From positions 5,146,001-5,210,000 of the forward strand of contig NZ_CP059856.1 in NCBI RefSeq assembly GCF_009193325.2: DNA of 64,000 bases, read 5' to 3'. Positions 17,227 through 25,776 of the stretch are shown here, piece by piece. Numbering within the stretch: position 1 is the stretch's first letter; each line of letters begins with the position of its first letter. The notes under the pieces are model-generated. The model saw only the letters and a program-made list of their open reading frames with translations, did not search any database and was not told where the DNA came from. The position numbers and the translations under genes are program-made. The stretch is from Bacteroides zhangwenhongii. Its GTDB lineage: Bacteria > Bacteroidota > Bacteroidia > Bacteroidales > Bacteroidaceae.

Positions 17227-17254
17227 CATACAGTAATTTTAAAAAGCCACGACT

Positions 17255-18331
17255 ATGTTTAATTCATTTGGCAACATCTTTCGGCTCACAAGTTTTGGTG
17301 AGTCTCATGGAAAAGGAATTGGAGGAGTAATTGACGGATTTCCCGCCGGAATCACTATCGACGAAGAGTTCGTACAACAGGAACTGAACCGGCGCCGTCC
17401 GGGACAATCCATCCTTACCACCGCACGCAAAGAAGCGGATAAAGTAGAGTTTCTTTCCGGTATTTTTGAGGGTAAGTCAACCGGTTGCCCCATCGGTTTT
17501 ATCGTTTGGAACGAAAACCAACATTCTAATGACTACAACAATCTGAAAAATGTATATCGCCCTTCACACGCCGACTATACTTACACAGTGAAGTATGGCA
17601 TCCGCGATCATCGTGGCGGCGGACGTTCGTCTGCACGCGAAACGGTATCACGCGTCGTAGCCGGTGCTTTGGCCAAGTTGGCACTCCGCCAGTTAGGTAT
17701 CAGTATCACCGCTTACACTTCACAGGTAGGAGCTATCAAACTGGAAGGCACTTACTCGGATTATGATCTCGACTTGATCGAGACAAATGATGTACGCTGC
17801 CCGGACCCGGAAAAGGCAAAAGAAATGGCAGACCTTATATATAAGGTAAAAGGAGAAGGCGATACTATCGGCGGTACGCTGACTTGTGTCATCAAAGGCT
17901 GCCCCATCGGTTTGGGACAACCCGTTTTCGGTAAGCTCCATGCGGCTTTGGGAAATGCGATGTTAAGTATCAACGCCGCCAAAGCATTTGAGTACGGTGA
18001 AGGATTCAAGGGACTGAAGATGAAGGGGTCGGAACAGAATGACGTTTTCTATAACAACAACGGACGGATTGAAACGCATACCAACCATTCAGGAGGTATT
18101 CAGGGAGGACTGAGTAACGGACAGGACATTTATTTCCGTGTGGTATTCAAACCGATCGCTACGCTGTTGATGGAGCAGGAAACTGTTAATATCGACGGAG
18201 TGGACACCACGCTGAAAGCTCGCGGCCGTCATGACGCCTGTGTACTGCCACGCGCCGTTCCCATTGTAGAGGCAATGGCTGCGATGACTATACTTGACTA
18301 TTACCTGCTGGATAAAACCACGCAGCTTTAA
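17255..18331 (+). CDS. aroC: Chorismate synthase
   Basis: This 358-residue flavin-dependent enzyme converts EPSP to chorismate, the last step of the common aromatic pathway, in the cytoplasm. Signatures are [19 protein letters not shown] near the N-terminus, [18 protein letters not shown] in the middle and [18 protein letters not shown] near the C-terminus. The start ATG gives the usual [20 protein letters not shown] dipeptidase gene follows 15 bp after the stop, so the two probably share a transcript, although their functions are not obviously linked. Confidence 0.96.
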   Translation: MFNSFGNIFRLTSFGESHGKGIGGVIDGFPAGITIDEEFVQQELNRRRPGQSILTTARKEADKVEFLSGIFEGKSTGCPIGFIVWNENQHSNDYNNLKNVYRPSHADYTYTVKYGIRDHRGGGRSSARETVSRVVAGALAKLALRQLGISITAYTSQVGAIKLEGTYSDYDLDLIETNDVRCPDPEKAKEMADLIYKVKGEGDTIGGTLTCVIKGCPIGLGQPVFGKLHAALGNAMLSINAAKAFEYGEGFKGLKMKGSEQNDVFYNNNGRIETHTNHSGGIQGGLSNGQDIYFRVVFKPIATLLMEQETVNIDGVDTTLKARGRHDACVLPRAVPIVEAMAAMTILDYYLLDKTTQL

Positions 18332-18346
18332 TGTTTAATTCAATTT

Positions 18347-19705
18347 ATGAACGAAATTCAGAAATATATAGCAGAGAACGAGTCCCGAATGATGGAGGAT
18401 TTGTTCAGCCTCATCCGTATTCCAAGTATCAGTGCACTGCCCGAACACCATGATGATATGCTGGCGTGCGCCGAACGCTGGGCACAGCTATTATTGGAAG
18501 CCGGAGCGGACGAAGCATTGGTAATGCCCTCCAAAGGCAATCCGATTGTCTTTGCCCAAAAGATTGTGGATCCTGATGCGAAGACCGTTTTAGTCTACGC
18601 TCATTATGACGTGATGCCTGCCGAGCCGTTGGAGCTTTGGAAAAGCCAACCGTTCGAGCCGGAAATACGTGACGGTCACATTTGGGCACGTGGTGCGGAT
18701 GATGACAAAGGACAATCATTTATTCAGGTGAAAGCCTTCCAATATCTCCTCAAGAACGGACTGCTAAAAAATAACGTGAAGTTTATCTTTGAAGGAGAAG
18801 AGGAAATCGGTTCTCCCAGTTTGGAGGCTTTTTGCGAAGAGCACAAAGAGTTGTTGAAATCCGATGTGATTCTTGTTTCGGACACTAGCATGCTAGGAGC
18901 GGAACTCCCTTCGTTAACCACAGGTCTGCGTGGCCTGGCTTATTGGGAAATAGAAGTTACGGGACCAAACCGTGATTTACATTCCGGACATTTCGGAGGT
19001 GCGGTAGCCAATCCGATTAATGTGTTATGCCAGATTATCAGCAAAATAACCGATGCGGATGGCAGAATCACCGTTCCCGGATTCTATGACGACGTAGAAG
19101 AAGTTCCACAAGCCGAACGGGAGATGATTGCCCGTATTCCTTTTGATGAAAAGAAATACAAAGAAGCGATCGGTGTGAAGGAAGTATTCGGAGAAAAAGG
19201 ATACAGTACATTGGAACGTAACAGTTGCCGGCCGTCTTTTGACGTATGCGGTATATGGGGCGGGTATACAGGAGAAGGTTCCAAAACCGTGCTTCCCTCA
19301 AAAGCTTACGCCAAAGTGTCTTGTCGGTTGGTTCCACATCAGGACCACCATAAGATTTCTCAAATGTTTGCGGATTATATTCTTAGTATTGCTCCTGACA
19401 CGGTACAAGTGAAAATGACTCCTATGCATGGAGGACAGGGTTATGTCTGCCCCATCTCCCTTCCCGCCTATCAAGCGGCGGAGAAAGGCTTTGAGATAGC
19501 TTTCGGGAAAAAGCCGTTGGCTGTACGTCGTGGCGGCAGTATTCCCATTATCTCCACTTTCGAACAAGTATTGGGAGTTAAGACCGTATTGATGGGATTC
19601 GGACTCGAATCGGACGCCATCCATTCACCGAATGAAAATTTCTCATTGGATATTTTCCGTAAAGGAATAGAGGCGGTGATTGAGTTTCATAATGCTTTCC
19701 GGTAA
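18347..19705 (+). CDS. M20-family dipeptidase/metallopeptidase
   Basis: This 452-residue zinc peptidase is related to carnosinase-like dipeptidases (CNDP/PepV-like M20). Zinc-site motifs are VYAHYDVMP, ARGADDDKGQ, the catalytic FEGEEEIGSPS, a later SDTSML, and the C-terminal SDAIHSPNENF. A dimerisation domain occupies about residues 200-330. It lacks a signal peptide, so it is cytoplasmic and probably hydrolyses dipeptides taken up by the cell. It follows aroC by 15 bp and overlaps the convergent topB by 19 bp at the 3' ends, leaving no room for an intergenic terminator. Confidence 0.92.
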   Translation: MNEIQKYIAENESRMMEDLFSLIRIPSISALPEHHDDMLACAERWAQLLLEAGADEALVMPSKGNPIVFAQKIVDPDAKTVLVYAHYDVMPAEPLELWKSQPFEPEIRDGHIWARGADDDKGQSFIQVKAFQYLLKNGLLKNNVKFIFEGEEEIGSPSLEAFCEEHKELLKSDVILVSDTSMLGAELPSLTTGLRGLAYWEIEVTGPNRDLHSGHFGGAVANPINVLCQIISKITDADGRITVPGFYDDVEEVPQAEREMIARIPFDEKKYKEAIGVKEVFGEKGYSTLERNSCRPSFDVCGIWGGYTGEGSKTVLPSKAYAKVSCRLVPHQDHHKISQMFADYILSIAPDTVQVKMTPMHGGQGYVCPISLPAYQAAEKGFEIAFGKKPLAVRRGGSIPIISTFEQVLGVKTVLMGFGLESDAIHSPNENFSLDIFRKGIEAVIEFHNAFR

Positions 19706-21810
19706 GTACATCCGTTTTTCCACTCCGAACATCCGTAGGCTGTCTTGCCTTTTATGATCGTCCCTTTGCCGCAAAGCGGACAAGGTTGTCCGACAAGGGA
19801 ATCAGCATTAGCAGTTGTCAAAGAAGTAGCCGCAGGCGTAGCCTTCGGCTTCTTTTCTTTCGGCACACTCGGTTTCCGTTCACGCTTCTTCGGTTCTTTC
19901 TTCGCTTTTTCTTCGGCTTGGGCGGCTACCGCATCCTGAATGGTAATACGACGGTTGGTATTATCTGACAACACACTCATTACGATTTCTGAAACCATTT
20001 GCTTCAGTTCTTCCAAAAACTGGCGGGCATCGTACGTTTTCCTCTCTATTTCGCGGAGTTTCTTTTCCCAAATACCCGTCAATTCAGCAGACTTCAGAAG
20101 TTCCTCATGGATAAGTTGCACCAGTTCCACTCCTGTCGGGGTAGCAATCAGGTTCTTCCTTTCCTTACGGATATAATTCCGTTTGAACAACGTTTCTATG
20201 ATAGCGGCACGGGTAGACGGACGGCCGATACCGTTTTCTTTTAATGCGTCGCGGAGCTCATCGTTATCAACCAACTTTCCGGCAGTTTCCATTGCACGAA
20301 GTAAGGTTGCCTCCGTGTAAGGTCTGGGCGGCTGCGTCCATTTTTCATTTAAATCGGGAACATGAGGACCGCTTTCCCCTTTCACAAAAACAGGAAGTAC
20401 ATTTTCGTCTTCTTCCTCTTTTTCTTCGGTCGTTTCTTTTACATCTTTTGCAAAGACAACACGCCATCCGGGTTCGAGAATCTGTTTCCCGCTTACTTTG
20501 AATTCTATTTTATCCACCTCTCCCATCACGGTAGTAGTAGAAATCTTACAATCCGGATAGAACACGGCAATAAAACGACGGGCAATCAGATCGTAGACAC
20601 GACGCTCCATATCCGTCAGGTTTTGAGCGTACACTCCGGTAGGGATAATGGCATGGTGATCTGTTACCTTTGAATTATCAAATACTTTCTTCGATTTCGG
20701 CAATGTGGAACCGTTCAACGGAGCTGTCAGTACTTCGTAATCACGAAGTCCTTTCAAAATGCCGGGACACTTCGGATAAATATCGTCACTCAAGAAAGTT
20801 GTATCGACACGCGGATAGGTGGCTACTTTCTTTTCGTAAAGGGATTGGATAAGTTTTAATGTCTCATCAGCAGAATAAGCGAATTTCTTGTTACATTCCA
20901 CCTGAAGCGAAGTCAGGTCGAACAGACGCGGGGCAAACTCCCGTCCGTCTTTCTTACTAACACTGGTGACTACGAACGGAAGGTCTTTGATACGTTCTAC
21001 CAACGCCTCGCCCTCTTCCCTATTAGCGATAGGATCAATACCGGGATTCTCTATTATTTTCTTTTTCCCACCGTTTTTCTCTTCTTCCGCAGCGATTTCT
21101 TCATCACTTTTGCGAATTAAAGCCGAAAAGGTTGTATCCCGATAGTTCGTTTTCAATTCCCAATATTGCTTAGGCTGGAAGTTGGCTATCTCCAACTGTC
21201 GGTTAACAATCAACGCTAAGGTAGGTGTTTGTACCCGACCAATAGAAAGTACCTGTTTATTCTGACCGTATTTAATTGTATAAAGACGAGTGGCATTCAT
21301 ACCAAGCAACCAGTCTCCGATAGCCCGCGAAAGTCCCGCTTCATACAGTGACTGAAAATCTGCCTGATCCTTTAGCTTTGCAAATCCGTCACGAATAGCT
21401 TCTTCCGTCAAAGACGAAATCCACAAACGCTTCACCGGACAACGGGCGCCTACTTTCTGCATCACCCAACGCTGAATCAATTCTCCTTCCTGTCCTGCAT
21501 CACCGCAGTTGATAATCTCATCTGCATTTTGCATCAATTGCTCTATGATATGAAATTGTTTCTCAATGCCCGGATCATGCCCAATCAGTTTGATACCGAA
21601 ACGCGGAGGGATCATCGGTAAGCTACCTAAGCTCCATGACTTCCAATTAGGAGTATATTCATGTGGCTCCTTCAGGGTGCAAAGATGTCCGAACGTCCAG
21701 GTCACCTGGTATCCGTTTCCTTCTATATATCCTTCTTTTCTAGTATGAGCGCCGAGTACTTCGGCTATATCACGTGCAACAGATGGCTTTTCAGCTATGC
21801 AAACTATCAT
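19687..21810 (-). CDS. topB: DNA topoisomerase III
   Basis: This 707-residue type IA topoisomerase resolves linked or recombining DNA. An N-terminal TOPRIM domain begins MIVCIAEKPSVARDIAEVLG and contains the acidic site NCGDAGQEGELI. The active-site Tyr332 is in ATYPRVDTTFLSDD, where the usual TYPRTDS motif reads TYPRVDT. A Lys/Arg/Pro-rich linker (about 645-670) is followed by one zinc-ribbon-like motif CPLCGKG...CSEWKNGC. The start ATG lies 34 bp after a consensus -7 element. The 3' end overlaps the convergent dipeptidase gene by 19 bp. Confidence 0.95.
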   Translation of the reverse strand: MIVCIAEKPSVARDIAEVLGAHTRKEGYIEGNGYQVTWTFGHLCTLKEPHEYTPNWKSWSLGSLPMIPPRFGIKLIGHDPGIEKQFHIIEQLMQNADEIINCGDAGQEGELIQRWVMQKVGARCPVKRLWISSLTEEAIRDGFAKLKDQADFQSLYEAGLSRAIGDWLLGMNATRLYTIKYGQNKQVLSIGRVQTPTLALIVNRQLEIANFQPKQYWELKTNYRDTTFSALIRKSDEEIAAEEEKNGGKKKIIENPGIDPIANREEGEALVERIKDLPFVVTSVSKKDGREFAPRLFDLTSLQVECNKKFAYSADETLKLIQSLYEKKVATYPRVDTTFLSDDIYPKCPGILKGLRDYEVLTAPLNGSTLPKSKKVFDNSKVTDHHAIIPTGVYAQNLTDMERRVYDLIARRFIAVFYPDCKISTTTVMGEVDKIEFKVSGKQILEPGWRVVFAKDVKETTEEKEEEDENVLPVFVKGESGPHVPDLNEKWTQPPRPYTEATLLRAMETAGKLVDNDELRDALKENGIGRPSTRAAIIETLFKRNYIRKERKNLIATPTGVELVQLIHEELLKSAELTGIWEKKLREIERKTYDARQFLEELKQMVSEIVMSVLSDNTNRRITIQDAVAAQAEEKAKKEPKKRERKPSVPKEKKPKATPAATSLTTANADSLVGQPCPLCGKGTIIKGKTAYGCSEWKNGCTYRKAL

Positions 21811-21843
21811 TCTTTTCCTTCTTGTTTTTATACTATCAGCCTA

Positions 21844-21851
21844 CAAAGTTA
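21844..21851 (-). promoter_or_regulatory. -7 promoter element for topB
   Basis: The minus strand reads TAACTTTG, matching the -7 consensus, 33 bp before the topB start. No -33 TTTG is seen at standard spacing. Confidence 0.5.
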
Positions 21852-21894
21852 CACGAATATTTCTCACAGACGGCATGAAGCCAGGAAAAAGTGA

Positions 21895-23613
21895 TTATAC
21901 CTCCCAACACTTCCATCCTTTATTGGCACAGATATATACCACATACGAACGGACATTGTAATTGGGAAACTTCTTTTTCGTATCTTCGGCATAGCCTTTC
22001 ACCTGTTGCACGTGTTCAGTCAATGGTTCGGTCAATGAGAGGATGTGATCAGCCTCTTTGGCATGATAGTATTTGAACTCCACAACACGGTCATCCGTAT
22101 AATAATCCGTACCAGGAATACCTGTCATCTCAAAGTCAGAACGACCTACGGAGTTATTCTGTTCGATGGCAAAAGTGTAGCAACTGCTTAAATAACGGGA
22201 AACAAGTTCATAGAAAGAGCAACGGATGAAGTTCTCATTGATCTTATCAAAAACTTGCGCAGGAAATTGTCCCAAGTATTGTTCAAAGTAATTCTGAACA
22301 AGAGGTTCAAGACTCCGGTTGGAATCATAAAGTTCATAAACGGGAACATAACGGCTGGCATTTCCTTCAATTTTATTCAACTGGTTATAATAATCCATAT
22401 AAATGCTACGCATGGTCATATTAGGAAGTACCATTCGATAAGTACTTTTCAGAGTGGTCATACCCAAATAGAACAGACTGACCGGATAGAATTCTTTCTC
22501 AAAGAATTTCTTCTTGTTGAATTTGCTGAACAAATCTGTAATATTATACGGCAACCCGTCGTCTATGACCAATGCATCCAACATTTCCTTTGCATTACTC
22601 TGTGAAAGGGTCAGTCGGCGAATCCAATTAATATCCGTCCGTAGATTCTCGTCAATCAGCTCAGGAGGAATACTTCCACCATTGACTGCAAATTTCTTAA
22701 GAAAATAAGTAAGGATAGTAGAGTTAAAAAGAGGCTTGCCTGTAGGACTGAAACGATAGCCATCATAGTTGCTCACTATAAGCTGCCATATCTCCTCGAA
22801 ACGTTCCTCACTTGCGTCGGAATCATATTTATCCAGCACATAACGCAAATATGTTTTCGTTTCCTCGTAAGTAAAGCCGAGCATGTGCAAGAAGTTCGGT
22901 TCCAACGTCAGAATTTCAGCAATATTGTATCCACTAGTCAGATCATCCATTGTGACAGGTAATACGCCTGTACAGAAACAGGTACGGATACTGCCCTCTC
23001 CTATACCTTTCTTTATCACCTTGAAAAAGGTACGAAGAAAACTATCGCTGGTAGTGACTTCTTCATAAAGCGGATCATTATAAGAAGTCAACAATTGATT
23101 GGTGAAGTTATCGTATTCATCAATTAGAATATAAGCCTTAGGAAATCCGTGAGAACGTGCATAGCCCAAAAGTTCCTCCAGCATTTGTGCCGCATTCCCC
23201 CGAGTTGTAAACTGAAAGTCACCAAACAAATCACGATTATGTTCTAGCGTTATTTCCACCGGTATGCAGTTAAGTTTATCGAAGTTCTGTGCCAGCCCTT
23301 GCATATCATCTGCCATCACCATTGCCGAAAAGTCATAGCGAATAACCAGATACTGATTATGTTCTTTGGTAGGATGTTCTCCAATCCATGTACCACCGAA
23401 AAGTTCTTCAAAACGATTCACCTTCGTACGGTCATAATAAGAAGCCAGCATAGATATCAGCAAGCTCTTTCCAAAACGGCGGGGGCGTAGAAATACAGGA
23501 GCATTGTAATCTTCTAAACCCGGAATATAATCCGTCTTATCCACATAATAAAAGCCACGTTCGCGAAGATCCTCGAAATCCGCCACTGCATAAGGAACTG
23601 TTATTCTTGCCAT
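21895..23613 (-). CDS. AAA-ATPase with C-terminal PD-(D/E)XK nuclease domain
   Basis: This protein of 572 residues (579 if the upstream ATG at 23634 is used) belongs to the large Bacteroides family of AAA-ATPase-like proteins with DUF1703. The N-terminus reads MARITVPYAVADFEDLRERGFYYVDKT, then RRFGKSLLISML as a Walker A-like loop and YILIDEYDNFTN as a Walker B-like motif. The C-terminal part has FEMTGIPGTDYYTDDRVVEFKYYHAKEA, with D...ExK spacing typical of a nuclease core. The biological role of this family is not established to my knowledge, and many copies occur per genome. A truncated copy of the 5' end lies about 1 kb away at 24392-24577. Confidence 0.8.
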   Translation of the reverse strand: MARITVPYAVADFEDLRERGFYYVDKTDYIPGLEDYNAPVFLRPRRFGKSLLISMLASYYDRTKVNRFEELFGGTWIGEHPTKEHNQYLVIRYDFSAMVMADDMQGLAQNFDKLNCIPVEITLEHNRDLFGDFQFTTRGNAAQMLEELLGYARSHGFPKAYILIDEYDNFTNQLLTSYNDPLYEEVTTSDSFLRTFFKVIKKGIGEGSIRTCFCTGVLPVTMDDLTSGYNIAEILTLEPNFLHMLGFTYEETKTYLRYVLDKYDSDASEERFEEIWQLIVSNYDGYRFSPTGKPLFNSTILTYFLKKFAVNGGSIPPELIDENLRTDINWIRRLTLSQSNAKEMLDALVIDDGLPYNITDLFSKFNKKKFFEKEFYPVSLFYLGMTTLKSTYRMVLPNMTMRSIYMDYYNQLNKIEGNASRYVPVYELYDSNRSLEPLVQNYFEQYLGQFPAQVFDKINENFIRCSFYELVSRYLSSCYTFAIEQNNSVGRSDFEMTGIPGTDYYTDDRVVEFKYYHAKEADHILSLTEPLTEHVQQVKGYAEDTKKKFPNYNVRSYVVYICANKGWKCWEV

Positions 23614-23640
23614 AATCTCTGTTTTTTCTTTCAATTAAGA

Positions 23641-23674
23641 CAAAGGTATAAATAAAACCCTTATTTACATCAAA
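23641..23674 (-). promoter_or_regulatory. Promoter of the AAA-ATPase gene
   Basis: The minus strand has TTTG (23674-23671), a 22-bp spacer and TACCTTTG (23648-23641), a good match to the Bacteroides consensus, 27 bp before the chosen start. Confidence 0.7.
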
Positions 23675-23713
23675 ATGTAGCTGTTGTTTCATTGCAAATT
23701 ATATTCAATTCAC

Positions 23714-23721
23714 TATCTTTG
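23714..23721 (+). promoter_or_regulatory. -7 promoter element upstream of the cupin gene
   Basis: TATCTTTG matches the -7 consensus and lies about 140 bp before the cupin start. The leader between them contains a 30-codon frame (23758-23850) without other support. Confidence 0.4.
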
Positions 23722-23864
23722 CTATAGAAAAGTAGTAAAATTCAATAAGACAGAGATATGGATGTTGGTGTAAAAGACAAAGTAGAATATATAAATGTCC
23801 TAGTCCTTATCCACTATAAAGTTATTATTGACACATCCTTTTTTATATAGACGAATTGCTGAAG

Positions 23865-24359
23865 ATGAAGAACAATGAAAAACAATATGCAGCCTATTGG
23901 ATTGATCATTTGAAAATGACACCACATCCTGAAGGGGGCTACTATCGGGAAGAATACCGCTCAAAGAAGCAGGTGTCTATGGAAGGCAGGGAAGCCAAAC
24001 GACAAGTAATGACAACCATTTACTATTTACTGGAGAATGACGATTTCTCCGCCTTTCATCGCATCAAGTCTCCGGAAAGCTGGTTCTTTCATAAAGGCGC
24101 GCCTCTATTGATATATTCCTTTGAAGAAGGGGCTTTAGTATGTCGGGAATTATCAGATCAGGAAAACGGAGTATTGCAAATAACAATAGAACCGGGAACC
24201 TGGTTTGCCGCACGATTGAAAGAGCCAAGCGGTTTTACTTTGGTCAGTTGTGCCGTAGCACCGGGATTCGAGTATGAAGACTTCGAATTAGCGGATAGAA
24301 ATTCATTGATTACAGAATACCCTGATTACAAGAAAGAAATAATAGGCTTGACCCGTTGA
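23865..24359 (+). CDS. DUF985 cupin-domain protein
   Basis: This 164-residue cytoplasmic protein of the DUF985 cupin family forms a single beta-barrel. Family signatures are MTPHPEGGYYREEYRS at the start, FHRIKSPESWFFHKGAPL with metal-type residues in the first cupin motif, and VSCAVAPGFEYEDFELADR at the end. The frame extends to a TTG at 23856, but the ATG at 23865 is the better start. Its enzymatic activity is not established. The gene lies between an intact AAA-ATPase gene and the truncated copy of that gene's 5' end, so it may have been placed there by the rearrangement that produced the fragment. Confidence 0.82.
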   Translation: MKNNEKQYAAYWIDHLKMTPHPEGGYYREEYRSKKQVSMEGREAKRQVMTTIYYLLENDDFSAFHRIKSPESWFFHKGAPLLIYSFEEGALVCRELSDQENGVLQITIEPGTWFAARLKEPSGFTLVSCAVAPGFEYEDFELADRNSLITEYPDYKKEIIGLTR

Positions 24360-24391
24360 TTACCCAAAAACGTTATGAACTATTCGGAATA

Positions 24392-24577
24392 TCATTCGCC
24401 GCTCTTCAGCAAATGGAATTCAAATCTTATCCTGATAAAAACACAACAAAACGAGCCTACCGGAGCTTTATAATCCTCTAATTCGGGAATACAATCCGTT
24501 TTATCCACATAATAAAAGCCACGTTCGCAAAGATCCTCGAAATCCGCCACTGCATAAGGGACCGTTATTCTTGCCAT
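24392..24577 (-). pseudogene. Truncated 5' copy of the AAA-ATPase/DUF1703 gene
   Basis: The first 40 or so codons (MARITVPYAVADFEDLCERG to ELEDYKAPV) are nearly the same as those of the intact gene at 21895-23613, and about 20 bp before the start are also alike. By eye roughly nine of ten bases match over about 135 bp. After APV the similarity stops abruptly and the frame runs through unrelated sequence to a stop at 24392. No Walker motif is present. This is the remnant of a former paralogue, either deleted or cut by recombination. Confidence 0.8.
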
Positions 24578-24622
24578 AATCTCTGCTTTTTATTTCAGTA
24601 AAGGCACAATGTGTATTTCACT

Positions 24623-25543
24623 TTATAGAATTTCTATGTCTTTTTCTGATAATCCGGTACTTTGTATGATAACCTCCATAGGAACTCCCAGTTTTTTCAT
24701 GTTACGGGCAACTTCTATGCGACCTTTTTCAAGCCCTTTTTCAAGTCCTTCTGCAAGTCCTTCCATACGTCCTTCCATACGTCCTTCCATACGTCCTTCC
24801 ATGCGTCCTTCTAATTTCGCTCCATCCAACACATCATTCTGTATCATGATAGCACTTAAATGTTCATCATACGCCTGGCGTTCGGCTTTGGACATATTAT
24901 AATAAACCAGTTTTTCACGAGCCTCTTTTAGTCCCGGCGCTTTCGTATCAGGACGGATGCAGCCTGTCTTCAGATACTCCACCCATTCTTCTAAAGGAGT
25001 GACAGCCACTTTATTAAATTCATTCACCCGAATCAGGAAATATTCGGGGAATACCTCGGCTGGGAGCTTATGCACCAGTGCATCTTTCTCTTTGGTAGTC
25101 ACTTCAAGACAGTCGTTCGTATGCACTCCCACGAAGTGGTTCTGTCCGTGGTATAAGTAGTCATTCCCTTTGCCGATATCAAAGTATAAGATGCTGATGG
25201 AATAAATTTTCTTCACCTCATAATAGCGTTCGCCAAGGGATATATGTTCCGTGATGGCTTTTGCCACTCCGTAGAGAATGCGCTCCAGATAGTAAAGCTC
25301 ACGTGTATTCTGAACCTCAATGATGATTATTTCGTCTTTATCGTTTTTGGCTTTGATATCCACACGGTTGAATTTATCATCGGCAGTCTGCTGGTTGCCT
25401 TCACTTTCCAGTATTTCGATGATTTTCACCTCTTCGCCAAGTAAGACCGTGAGGAAACCTTCTAAAACACTGAAGTTAGCTTTCTGACGAAGCAGTCTTT
25501 TGATTGCCCAGTCGAAACGAATATACCTGTCCGTTTGTTCCAT
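24623..25543 (-). CDS. Rpn-family PD-(D/E)XK nuclease (recombination-promoting/transposase-like)
   Basis: This 306-residue protein belongs to the PDDEXK_2/Rpn family. The nuclease core is visible as FNRVDIKAKNDKDEIIIIEVQ (D then E-x-Q) around residues 58-78, preceded by FDWAIKRLLRQKANFSVLEGFLTVLLGE. The C-terminal third is a low-complexity helix of four-residue units (LEGRMEGRMEGRMEGRMEG, then LAEGLEKGLEKG) encoded by a 12-bp tandem DNA repeat. Experimental work on E. coli RpnA shows DNA endonuclease activity that promotes recombination. The role in Bacteroides is unknown. No terminal inverted repeats mark it as a mobile element. It follows the truncated AAA-ATPase fragment. Confidence 0.82.
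   Translation of the reverse strand: MEQTDRYIRFDWAIKRLLRQKANFSVLEGFLTVLLGEEVKIIEILESEGNQQTADDKFNRVDIKAKNDKDEIIIIEVQNTRELYYLERILYGVAKAITEHISLGERYYEVKKIYSISILYFDIGKGNDYLYHGQNHFVGVHTNDCLEVTTKEKDALVHKLPAEVFPEYFLIRVNEFNKVAVTPLEEWVEYLKTGCIRPDTKAPGLKEAREKLVYYNMSKAERQAYDEHLSAIMIQNDVLDGAKLEGRMEGRMEGRMEGRMEGLAEGLEKGLEKGRIEVARNMKKLGVPMEVIIQSTGLSEKDIEIL
24757..24804. repeat. 12-bp in-frame tandem repeat in the Rpn-family gene
   Basis: There are four consecutive units of GTCCTTCCATAC, three identical and the fourth with one change. They encode repeated EGRM residues. Degenerate units continue on the 5' side in plus-strand numbering. Gain or loss of units would keep the reading frame. Confidence 0.9.
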
Positions 25544-25683
25544 TTCGCTTTCTTTTTTAAGTTATGACAAAGTTACAATCTTTTTCGCAGATAATGAAAA
25601 ATAAATATCCCAATATTTGTTCAGCTACTGATTCGCATAAACGATACCTTCTTCATACGCACCTTGCGGCCCTCTATGCACGA

Positions 25684-25730
25684 AGGCTGCACAGCCCTAT
25701 ACACGCATCATGTATAGAACTATGCAGCCT
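25684..25730. other. Nested hairpin between two minus-strand genes
   Basis: AGGCTGCA (25684-25691) pairs with TGCAGCCT (25723-25730), and inside it CTATACA (25697-25703) pairs with TGTATAG (25711-25717). It is downstream of the HU/DUF4469 gene and upstream of the Rpn gene. It may end the former's transcript, but there is no T-run. Confidence 0.5.
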
Positions 25731-25776
25731 CTCTGCAGAAACCGGGGGGAGCAATACTCCACCAGTCAGGTACATT

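Noticed and set aside
23758..23850. 30-codon open frame before the cupin gene
   Set aside because: It has no similarity that I recognise, no supporting upstream signal and a composition biased to hydrophobic residues. Chance is likely in this AT-rich gap.
24757..24804. CRISPR-like array
   Set aside because: The 12-bp units are contiguous without spacers, in frame, and translate to EGRM repeats of a coding region.
24623..25543. Rpn-family gene as an active transposon
   Set aside because: No terminal inverted repeats or target-site duplications were found around it. The transposase label is only a family name.
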